From assembly GCA_910579745.1 (NCBI GenBank), contig CAJTVH010000006.1:13662-77661 (forward strand): a DNA stretch of 64,000 bases, given 5' to 3'. This document shows positions 8,816-15,654 of this stretch, piece by piece. The position numbers and the translations under genes are program-made. The stretch's first letter is position 1. Each line of letters opens with the position of its first letter. The stretch comes from an uncultured Clostridia bacterium (GTDB lineage Bacteria > Bacillota > Clostridia > Lachnospirales > CAG-274). Below the pieces are notes generated by a model. That model had not been told where the DNA came from, searched no databases, and saw nothing but the letters and a program-made list of their open reading frames with translations.

Positions 8816-9700
8816 TTAACAATTTGTGTCTATAACGCTTTCATTTATTGAATAGCCATTAAAAGAATTGCTGCCGTAAATATTAGGCAGAGGGGGCTCT
8901 TTTTTGACAGGCTCAGAGGATGGCTCATTTGATGGAGATTTTTCTGTTGACTTTTCTTCTTTCTCTAATTCATCGGCTGTTTTTTCTTCTTCCGACAAGG
9001 TTCCAAAGATTTTTTCCTCTGTTTTTTCTTCCTCGCTTTTTTCGCTTTCCACTTTCTTGGCTTCCTCAATTTCTTTTTCTCTATATTCTTTTACTTCTCT
9101 ATTTATATCGGAAGTTTTTTTCTCAATTTCGTACTCAAGTTTGCTTGACGCAAGAGCGCTTTCATACAGTTCGTCGGCTTTATCGCCTATTATGCCTCTT
9201 TTTGTGTCATTTTCCATTTCAAGTTCAATTCGTACTGTATCTCGTTCTTTTTCGGCTTTCGTAATTCTATTTTGCTGAATACTGTTAAAATTAAACGCCA
9301 CTTTTGAAAAAGTATCAATAAAACGCTGAGTTTTTGTGTCTCCGTTTATGTTTTCTTCTTTCTCCTTAGTTTTTTCGTTTTGTTTTCTTACAAGCTCCTC
9401 GGCTTCTTGTTTTTGTTTTTCCATTATAGCTTGATTAAGTTGGTTTTCAAGCTCTTTAAGCTGGTCTTGTAGGATTTCCAGTTTAATTTTTTTTAAATTT
9501 TCGGGGATTGAATCGTCTGCTTTTACCTCTTGAATCTGTTTCTTTTTATCCTCTATCAGTTTTTTGGAGTTTTCTATTAAACCATCGCACGCGCTTTTAT
9601 TTTTTCCAGAAACAACGGAGATGGTTTTATTATTGTTATTTCGTTGATACATTTGTCTCATAGCCACACTGTTTTGAGATTGATTAATATTTATATTCAT
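8816..9700 (-). CDS. Coiled-coil protein of unknown function
   Basis: A 294 aa hydrophilic protein with no signal peptide or membrane segment. Residues about 40-120 and 180-250 are Lys/Glu-rich and predicted coiled coil (for example LKELENQLNQAIMEKQKQEA). The C-terminus is Pro/Ser-rich (PSNEPSSEPVKKEPPLPN). The N-terminus is Asn/Gln-rich. No catalytic motif is seen, and low complexity makes homology hard to judge. A GGGGG-containing site precedes the ATG. The frameshifted gene at 8198-8784 follows after 31 bases, suggesting a two-gene operon. Long open frames on the opposite strand are by-products of its composition. Confidence 0.65.
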   Translation of the reverse strand: MNININQSQNSVAMRQMYQRNNNNKTISVVSGKNKSACDGLIENSKKLIEDKKKQIQEVKADDSIPENLKKIKLEILQDQLKELENQLNQAIMEKQKQEAEELVRKQNEKTKEKEENINGDTKTQRFIDTFSKVAFNFNSIQQNRITKAEKERDTVRIELEMENDTKRGIIGDKADELYESALASSKLEYEIEKKTSDINREVKEYREKEIEEAKKVESEKSEEEKTEEKIFGTLSEEEKTADELEKEEKSTEKSPSNEPSSEPVKKEPPLPNIYGSNSFNGYSINESVIDTNC

Positions 9701-9813
9701 TATTTATGCCCCCTTTTTCTTAAATTTATTGACTGTAATATTATATATACAATATATATATCGTCAAAAGTAAAAGAAATATTAATATAATATTAAAGTG
9801 TATTTTTTTATGG

Positions 9814-10066
9814 TTGTAGTCAACAAACTTGAAAAGTAATAAAAAGAAACGATAGAAAAATTATAGTCAATCAACTTGAAAATGTAAAAAAGGAGGCGGA
9901 AGGCAGGTAATCCTGCGGACACGCCAAATGACTTCAACATATAGGTTAAGCGGCAAAGAGCGGCTTTGCCGCCAGCGCAACGTCAGCGAAGATAAATTTT
10001 CGCCTATTCATAGAAGGTATAACTATTTATATAACTTATTTATTTTTAAGCTTATTGCTTATAATA
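9814..10066. repeat. Family A repeat, copy 1 (with doubled left end)
   Basis: Begins GTAGTCAACAAACTTGAAAA, and a second left end, TATAGTCAATCAACTTGAAAA, lies 45 bases inside. It ends TTTTAAGCTTATTGCTTATA. The interior is GC-richer (GGAGGCGGAAGGCAGG and GCGGCAAAGAGCGG blocks) than the flanks. A 64-codon open frame inside it is not treated as a gene. Confidence 0.65.
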
Positions 10067-10124
10067 GTCAGAGGGAGTTTTGGAGGCGCCTTGAAAATTT
10101 GTTTACCTTATTTACAATTTAGAG

Positions 10125-10153
10125 TTGACAATTAAAATATTTTGATTTAAAAT
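10125..10153 (+). promoter_or_regulatory. Promoter of bioY1
   Basis: A perfect TTGACA (10125-10130), 17-base spacer and TAAAAT (10148-10153). Transcription would start within the BirA-type operator immediately downstream. Confidence 0.75.
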
Positions 10154-10155
10154 GA

Positions 10156-10188
10156 TTGTAAACTAATTATTTCGAGTAAAGTTTACAA
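10156..10188 (+). promoter_or_regulatory. BirA-type biotin operator
   Basis: TTGTAAAC (10156-10163), 17 bases, then GTTTACAA (10181-10188). This is the inverted-repeat arrangement known for the biotin repressor BirA. It starts three bases after the -10 box, so bound BirA would block transcription of the biotin transporter gene when biotin is plentiful. Confidence 0.85.
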
Positions 10189-10220
10189 TTATTTTAAAAA
10201 ATATTTTATGGAGGTTTTTT

Positions 10221-10778
10221 ATGAGTTCTAATGTTAAAAACATTACGCAAACAGCGATTTTTGTCGCCGTTTTATGTGTAATCAGCCCTTTGAGCATAAT
10301 TTTGCCGGTGAGTCCTGTTCCTGTTTCTCTGGCTACTTTCGCCGTTTATTTATTTTCCGTTATTCTTGGAATGAGAAAATCTTTTATGGGCCTTATTGTT
10401 TACATACTTATAGGGATTGTGGGTTTGCCTGTGTTCTCAAACGGAGGCTCTGGGATGGGTGTTGTTTTAGGGCCTACGGGGGGATACCTTATAGGGTATT
10501 TCTTTTGTTCTCTCGGCTCGTCTTTAGGTTATGAGCTTGGGAAAAAATTCTCGGAAAGTATTATTGTGAAAATAGCTGTTCCTATGGCGGGAATGGTTAT
10601 GGGAACTCTATTTTGCTATATCCTTGGGACTGTTTGGCTTTCTTACCTTAACAAACTTACTTTTGAGGCGGCTTTAGCGGCGGGGGTTATTCCATTTATA
10701 CCAGGAGACACCGCTAAAATTATTATTGCTTGTATAGTGGCTGTTCCTTTAAGGGAACGACTTAAAGCGGTTGTGTGA
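10221..10778 (+). CDS. bioY: BioY family biotin transporter, copy 1
   Basis: A 185 aa S-component of an ECF-type biotin transporter with about six membrane segments. The family region GGSGMGVVLGPTGGYLIGYF is clear at about residues 74-93. BioY binds biotin with high affinity and either works alone or with the shared energy-coupling module EcfAA'T, which is not in this window. The BirA-type operator upstream supports biotin as the substrate. The AGGxGGTTTTT-like site (ATGGAGG) lies 8 bases before the ATG. A paralogue of identical length follows at 11040, separated by a family D repeat. Confidence 0.93.
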   Translation: MSSNVKNITQTAIFVAVLCVISPLSIILPVSPVPVSLATFAVYLFSVILGMRKSFMGLIVYILIGIVGLPVFSNGGSGMGVVLGPTGGYLIGYFFCSLGSSLGYELGKKFSESIIVKIAVPMAGMVMGTLFCYILGTVWLSYLNKLTFEAALAAGVIPFIPGDTAKIIIACIVAVPLRERLKAVV

Positions 10779-10808
10779 TTTTAGGTGTTGTATTTTATCA
10801 GCGTTCAT

Positions 10809-10974
10809 TTTAAGGCAATACCGTACAATTATAATTTCACAGCTTTGGATGATATTTTCCATTACTGTGTCAAAGTCTCTTAACATAGGCTCCGACTATG
10901 TTTGCTAGCCTTTTCCTTGTACTGAAAAATATCATCTCAAATCTGCTTTATTGAATTATGCGGTATTGCCTTAA
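10809..10974. repeat. Family D repeat, copy 1
   Basis: Lies between the two bioY copies. Its ends are inverted repeats: TTTAAGGCAATACCG and CGGTATTGCCTTAAA, then GGATGATATTTTCC facing GAAAAATATCATCTC. A related element is at 12118-12311. Confidence 0.65.
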
Positions 10975-11039
10975 ATCTAAAATACATACTGTAAGCTAAT
11001 ACTGTTATTTAATAATTTATAGAATTTATGGAGGTTTTT

Positions 11040-11597
11040 ATGAGTTCAAATGTTAAAAATATTACCCAGACGGCAATTTTCGTGGCTGTTTTATGCGTAA
11101 TCAGCCCATTTTCTCTGACTTTGCCTGTAAGTCCCGTTCCTATTTCTCTGGCTACTTTCGCTGTTTACATATTTTCCACAATTCTTGGAACGAAAAAGTC
11201 TCTTATTGGACTTGTTGTTTATATGCTTATAGGAATTGTCGGCCTGCCTGTGTTTTCTAAAGGTGGGTCCGGTATCGGGGTTATTTTGGGGCCTACGGGA
11301 GGGTATCTTGTGGGATATTTCTTTTGCGCGTTAGGTTCGTCTTTAGGTTATGAAGCAGGTGAGAGAATTTCCAGTGACAGAATAGTGAGGGTTATTATCT
11401 TAGCCTTGGGAATGGTTATGGGAACGGTTATTTGTTATCTGTTTGGAACAGTGTGGCTTTCTTATTTAAACAAGCTTAATTTTGAGGCGGCGTTCGCCGC
11501 TGGGGTTATTCCATTTATACCCGGATGTGTTATTAAAATTGTTATATCCGTTATATTGGCTGTTCCTTTAAAGAACAGGCTTAAATTATTTATGTAG
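11040..11597 (+). CDS. bioY: BioY family biotin transporter, copy 2
   Basis: A 185 aa tandem paralogue of the preceding BioY. The N-termini are almost identical (MSSNVKNITQTAIFVAVLC) and the GGSGIGVILGPTGGYLVGYF core is conserved. Divergence is greatest between residues 95 and 130 and at the C-terminus (DTAKII versus CVIKIV). The start is the ATG at 11040 after TATGGAGG, the same site as copy 1; an upstream in-frame ATG at 11028 overlaps that site and is rejected. No BirA-type box is visible directly upstream. It therefore either depends on the first promoter by read-through across the repeat, or has escaped biotin control. Confidence 0.92.
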   Translation: MSSNVKNITQTAIFVAVLCVISPFSLTLPVSPVPISLATFAVYIFSTILGTKKSLIGLVVYMLIGIVGLPVFSKGGSGIGVILGPTGGYLVGYFFCALGSSLGYEAGERISSDRIVRVIILALGMVMGTVICYLFGTVWLSYLNKLNFEAAFAAGVIPFIPGCVIKIVISVILAVPLKNRLKLFM

Positions 11598-11613
11598 TTT
11601 TTTCTAAGTATGT

Positions 11614-11784
11614 TGTTATAGTCAACAAATTTGAGAAGCAATAGAAGGAGACGAAAGAAAGATTATTTTCACAAGGCAACGTAGGGAAAGCGCGTGGTCT
11701 AAAGCGTACGCTGATTGACGGCGGTAAATGGAAAAAGGATTTTGTTTGACAAACTTGTTTGTTTTTAAGTTTGTTGGCTATAAT
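11614..11784. repeat. Family A repeat, copy 2
   Basis: Starts TTATAGTCAACAAATTTGAG and ends TTTTTAAGTTTGTTGGCTAT, forming the same terminal inverted repeat as the other family A copies. No gene is seen; an open frame on the minus strand across it is rejected. Confidence 0.7.
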
Positions 11785-11970
11785 ATTATGGACAATGAAC
11801 ATGTTTATTTTTAAATTAATTGTCCGTGGTTTTAACCTTTTAGCGCTTCTCGGAATTTTTGGTGAAAAACGATAAAATAACTCCATAATATATTAAATTT
11901 TATTAAAGCTTGCGTATTAATCCTTTTACTATTTTTTTATAATAAAAAATAAAACTATAAGTTGTCAAAG

Positions 11971-12045
11971 AAAGAAAAATATTTTACTCAAAATCCCTTA
12001 AATAGACCTATAATTTAAGGGATTTTGAGTAAAATATTTTTCTTT
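11971..12045. repeat. Perfect 33-bp inverted repeat with 9-base loop
   Basis: The arm at 11971-12003 (begins AAAGAAAAATATTTTACTC) is the exact complement of 12013-12045 (ends AAATATTTTTCTTT). The loop is AGACCTATA. A transcript would fold into an uninterrupted 33-bp duplex. Lack of GC clustering next to a clean T-run makes an ordinary terminator less likely, although the arm ends T-rich. Confidence 0.85.
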
Positions 12046-12117
12046 TTAAGTTAAGCCTATGTAACCGCTGATTGAGTGTAGCCGCTATTTGTGTAGGGAG
12101 GTCAACAAATATATAGC

Positions 12118-12311
12118 ATAGGAACCGCCTCATAATTCTATAAAATAGTGTTGGGTGATATTTTTTGTCATTTCGTGAAAATTTCTTAACGTAGGCCCTA
12201 AATATATTTACGAGGCAAAGACAAACGAGGACGGAACATCCTCACAAGCTTTTTTACTTGCGATAAAAGTATATCGTCTCAAATCTGTTTTATAGAATTA
12301 GGGGGTGTTTT
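12118..12311. repeat. Family D repeat, copy 2
   Basis: Ends CCGCCTCATAATTCTATAAA and TTTTATAGAATTAGGGGG are imperfect inverted repeats. GGGTGATATTTTTTG and TATATCGTCTCAAATCTG match the corresponding parts of copy 1 at 10809-10974. The rest of the 11598-12501 gap is AT-rich, with no gene seen. Confidence 0.55.
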
Positions 12312-12501
12312 CTATAATTAAAAAACACTCTTTATTAGATTTGTTAATAATATCTATTGTGTATTTTATTTAATTATGGTAAAATCATTTAAGGAAACGC
12401 CGAATTGTTTAATAAATTTAATGGACTTAAAAACGCGAAAATTATTCGGCGTATAAATTTAATATTAAAAATAACTCTTGTTTTTGTATTAGGAGAATAT
12501 T

Positions 12502-13554
12502 ATGGAAAATCTTCAAAAGGATAATGTTATAAAAGAGAAGAAAAACCGTTATTTTTTTAGTATGATGTTTTTCGTTTTGCTTGTGACGGCGACGTTTTAT
12601 CTTCTTCTTAAAGACTGTGATTTTGATAATATCATAAGCGCTGTGAAAGGAGCAGAGTACAAATATTTAATTTTATCTGTAATTATGGCTGTGATATATA
12701 TAGCGGGAGAGGGTCAGTGCCTTAATATTATAATAAAGTCTTTAAGGGGTAAGACCAATAGATTTTTGTGTTTTATATATGGGTGTATAGATTTTTATTT
12801 TTGCGCCGTTACGCCTTCTGCTACGGGAGGGCAGCCGGTTGCGGCTTATTATATGTCTAAAGACGGGGTTTCCGTGGCGACATCTACAATAGCTTTGCTT
12901 TTGAATACGATACAATATAAAATGGTTCTCATAGTTCTTGGAATTACAGCTATGATTTTTAAGTTTAGTATTTTACTTGATAATTTTTGGTTTACTTTTA
13001 TGTTTGTTTTTGGTATAGTAGCCAATATTATAACCATAATTGTGTGTTTGGCGGCGATTTTCTCAAAATCTCTGCTTGACAAAGTGGTTTATAAGGTTAT
13101 AAACGGTTTAGTTAGGATAAAACTTATAAGAAACAGAAGAAAAGTAGTCACAAAATACGAATATCAATTTAAAGACTATGAGAAAAGCGCTGAGTATATA
13201 AAAAATAATCCTATGGTAAATGTAAAAGTATTCCTTGTTTGTCTCGCGCAAAGAGTAGCTTTGTTTTCTATAGCTTATTTTATTTATAAAAGTTTCGGAA
13301 TAGATGGTGACGTGACGTTTATTGATTTGCTCGCTATTCAGGTGGCGGTTGCCATGGCTGTGGATTCTTTGCCGCTGCCGGGCGGAGTAGGCGCGGCTGA
13401 GGCGTTTACGGTTCAGCTTTTTACTATGGTATACGGTTCAGATTTAGTGGCTACGGCAACTTTACTTACAAGAGGCATAAGTTATTATTTTTGCGTTTTA
13501 GTAAGCGGTATTTTCTTTATCATAAACCATATAAGGCATAGTGTTAGAGTTTAA
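12502..13554 (+). CDS. YbhN/UPF0104 family membrane protein (lysylphosphatidylglycerol synthase-type TM domain)
   Basis: A 350 aa protein with about eight membrane segments, resembling the transmembrane (flippase-like) domain of MprF and the stand-alone YbhN/UPF0104 family. The family's LPLPGGVGAAEAF-type motif is present near residues 292-304, as is a TPSATGGQPVAAYYM motif near residue 110. The soluble aminoacyl-transferase domain of MprF is absent. It is followed by pssA and psd on the same strand, so a role in moving or supplying phospholipid for phosphatidylethanolamine synthesis is a reasonable inference, not shown. TAGGAGA precedes the ATG. Confidence 0.85.
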   Translation: MENLQKDNVIKEKKNRYFFSMMFFVLLVTATFYLLLKDCDFDNIISAVKGAEYKYLILSVIMAVIYIAGEGQCLNIIIKSLRGKTNRFLCFIYGCIDFYFCAVTPSATGGQPVAAYYMSKDGVSVATSTIALLLNTIQYKMVLIVLGITAMIFKFSILLDNFWFTFMFVFGIVANIITIIVCLAAIFSKSLLDKVVYKVINGLVRIKLIRNRRKVVTKYEYQFKDYEKSAEYIKNNPMVNVKVFLVCLAQRVALFSIAYFIYKSFGIDGDVTFIDLLAIQVAVAMAVDSLPLPGGVGAAEAFTVQLFTMVYGSDLVATATLLTRGISYYFCVLVSGIFFIINHIRHSVRV

Positions 13555-13676
13555 AGCTCACAAATTTAGAAAATATTTTACGGACGGCTGTGCCGAGTAA
13601 ATTTAAATGAAAAATTAAATTGTTTTATAATTATGTTAAGATGGACGCGAAGCGATTTCTGAAAGGGGAGTTACAA

Positions 13677-14351
13677 ATGATAGGTTTTTATAATTACACG
13701 GTTATTCTCACATATATAAGTCTGGCGGCTTCTGTTACGGGAATTTTTATATGCGTGAACGGGGCTTGCGGAGGGAATATACCTTGTTCTCTTTGGGGGA
13801 TTTTGTGTCTTATGATTTCCGGTGTTTGCGATATGTTTGACGGAAAGGTAGCTAGGTCTATGAAAAACCGTACGGAGGCACAGAAAAAATTTGGGATACA
13901 AATAGACTCTCTGGCTGACATTGTTGCGTTTGGTGTTTTACCAGCTGCTATAGGATACAGTGTTTTACTTGAGGCGGGAGATGTGGCGAAAAGCGGATGG
14001 GCGTTTTTGTTTTTCCCTTTGTTTATATTTTTTGTTCTCGCCGCTTTAATACGTCTCGCTTATTTTAACGTTATGGAAGAGGAAAGACAAAGTAAAACCT
14101 CTGAGACCAGAAAGGAGTATGAGGGTCTTCCGGTTACAAATACGGCTCTAATTATGCCATTTATTTATATTTTTAAATTTAGAATAGGCGACGAGTATTT
14201 CTATATAGTTTATTCAGTTGTGCTGTTTCTTGTAGCTTGCGCTTTTATTATTAAGTTTAGAGTCAAAAAAGTCGGAATGAAAACGATGCTTTTGTTTTTG
14301 CTTGTAGGTGTTATTGAGTTCGCTTTTATTTGCTTTGAGGCTATGAACTGA
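13677..14351 (+). CDS. pssA: CDP-diacylglycerol--serine O-phosphatidyltransferase
   Basis: A 224 aa integral membrane enzyme making phosphatidylserine from CDP-diacylglycerol and serine. The CDP-alcohol phosphatidyltransferase signature is present near residue 60: DGKVAR, then a Gly, then IQIDSLAD with the two metal-binding aspartates. The gap between AR and Gly is 12 residues rather than the classical 8, a variant I believe is common in clostridial PssA. GAAAGGGGAG before the ATG at 13677 fixes the start; a 57-base upstream extension is rejected. About seven membrane segments. Psd follows 63 bases downstream, completing phosphatidylethanolamine synthesis. Confidence 0.93.
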   Translation: MIGFYNYTVILTYISLAASVTGIFICVNGACGGNIPCSLWGILCLMISGVCDMFDGKVARSMKNRTEAQKKFGIQIDSLADIVAFGVLPAAIGYSVLLEAGDVAKSGWAFLFFPLFIFFVLAALIRLAYFNVMEEERQSKTSETRKEYEGLPVTNTALIMPFIYIFKFRIGDEYFYIVYSVVLFLVACAFIIKFRVKKVGMKTMLLFLLVGVIEFAFICFEAMN

Positions 14352-14414
14352 TAGTTTAATGGCTGCTGCGGTTAAAATATGGCAGAGGTTATTTAAAATT
14401 TGAGGAGTTTTTTT

Positions 14415-15302
14415 ATGCGTGATAATTTTGAGTTTGAGGTTAGAAACAGAGAGGGAGAGATTATCGAGGGCTGTATTAAACAGGATACGTCTCTTAATTT
14501 TTTATACGGCTCTTTTTACGGCAGAATTATACTTAAACTTTTTACGAGACCCTTTGTGTCAAAAATTGTCGGGTCTTATATGAACAGCAGGCGTTCACGG
14601 AAAATGATTGACGGTTTTGTGGCCAAGCAAAACATTGATATGAGCCAGTTTGAGGACAGGGAATTTAATTCTTATAATGACTTTTTTACGAGAAAAGTTA
14701 AAGAGGGAAAGAGACCGATTGATTTTGATAAAAATAATTTTATAAGCCCATGTGACTCTAAAATGTCAGCTTATAAAATTAATGACGATAGTGTTTTTGA
14801 GATTAAAGATTCTTTTTACTCTGTTTCTGATATTTTAGGGGGGAATCCTAAAGCTTCGGAATTTTTGGGCGGATGGTGCGTCATTTTTCGTCTCGCGGTA
14901 GACGATTATCACAGATATTGTTATTTTGACGACGGCTCTAAGGGAGAAAACACTTTTATTAAAGGAGAACTTCATACAGTTAAGCCTATCGCTCTTAACC
15001 GCTACAACATATATAAAAGAAACAGCAGGGAATATACTTTTTTACAAACCGAGAATTTTGGCGAGGCGGCTCAAATTGAGGTTGGCGCCATGATGGTGGG
15101 CAAAATTAAAAATTTTCATGGAAAACATGAGTTTAAACGTGGTGAGGAAAAAGGCATGTTTGAGTTTGGCGGGTCAACCATTATACTGCTTCTTAAAAAA
15201 GACTCTGTTTTAATTGATTCTGATATTGTTAAAAATACTGAAAACGGCATTGAGACCGCTGTTAAAATGGGTGAGAAAATAGGAGTGAGAATTAATAAGT
15301 AA
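14415..15302 (+). CDS. psd: Phosphatidylserine decarboxylase proenzyme
   Basis: A 295 aa membrane-associated enzyme that converts phosphatidylserine to phosphatidylethanolamine. The self-cleavage site is GGST in FEFGGSTIILLL near the C-terminus: the serine becomes the pyruvoyl cofactor and the chain splits into beta and alpha subunits. The upstream DDYHRYCYFDDG region matches the family's conserved histidine motif. AGGAG at 14403-14407 sets the ATG at 14415. The gene closes the ybhN-like, pssA, psd run. Length is typical of the type II, Gram-positive form. Confidence 0.95.
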   Translation: MRDNFEFEVRNREGEIIEGCIKQDTSLNFLYGSFYGRIILKLFTRPFVSKIVGSYMNSRRSRKMIDGFVAKQNIDMSQFEDREFNSYNDFFTRKVKEGKRPIDFDKNNFISPCDSKMSAYKINDDSVFEIKDSFYSVSDILGGNPKASEFLGGWCVIFRLAVDDYHRYCYFDDGSKGENTFIKGELHTVKPIALNRYNIYKRNSREYTFLQTENFGEAAQIEVGAMMVGKIKNFHGKHEFKRGEEKGMFEFGGSTIILLLKKDSVLIDSDIVKNTENGIETAVKMGEKIGVRINK

Positions 15303-15316
15303 TCATCAGACTTTTA

Positions 15317-15400
15317 TAGTGGAACAATAAAAGAATGAACAAGGGAAATCTAATAAACATGATGTATTAAGCGGTTTTATATTGGTTATCGCTAATTGCT
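15317..15400. repeat. Family C repeat, degenerate copy
   Basis: AGTGGAACAATAAAAGAATGAAC...TTTAATA-like body and a decayed right end ATTGGTTATCGCT. Compare the cleaner copies at 17947 and 29699. A hairpin AAAACAAAC/GTTTGTTTT with a T-run (15515-15549) follows and could end the psd transcript. A family B end fragment lies near 15560-15592. Confidence 0.5.
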
Positions 15401-15514
15401 ACAGAGAGCGTTTGAAAGCTCTGTATGTATTGTTAAAATTGTATATCCACAAAAATTATTTAAAAAGCTTACTTTGCTTTATAAAATGAAAATATCCTGA
15501 AAATTATCAAAAAT

Positions 15515-15549
15515 AAAACAAACATGTTTCAAGTTTGTTTTACTTTTTT
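15515..15549 (+). terminator. Possible terminator hairpin
   Basis: AAAACAAAC, loop ATGTTTCAA, GTTTGTTTT then ACTTTTTT. It is AT-rich, so strength is uncertain. Confidence 0.45.
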
Positions 15550-15654
15550 ATGATTTTTCTATATATTTTAGTTTTCGGACAGGCTCTAAAATTGTAAATA
15601 TATTTTTTGCAAACAATATAAAAATTTTTATGTTTTACGGAGGTATTCACGCTT

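Noticed and set aside
8904-9278. Long plus-strand open frames opposite the coiled-coil gene
   Set aside because: They are Ser/Phe/Leu-rich mirror frames of a Glu/Lys-rich protein and have no ribosome site.
9928-10122. 64-codon plus-strand open frame
   Set aside because: It lies within a family A repeat, has no ribosome site and the composition is that of the repeat core.
11590-11886. 98-codon minus-strand open frame
   Set aside because: It spans a family A repeat and overlaps the end of bioY copy 2; no ribosome site or protein-like pattern.
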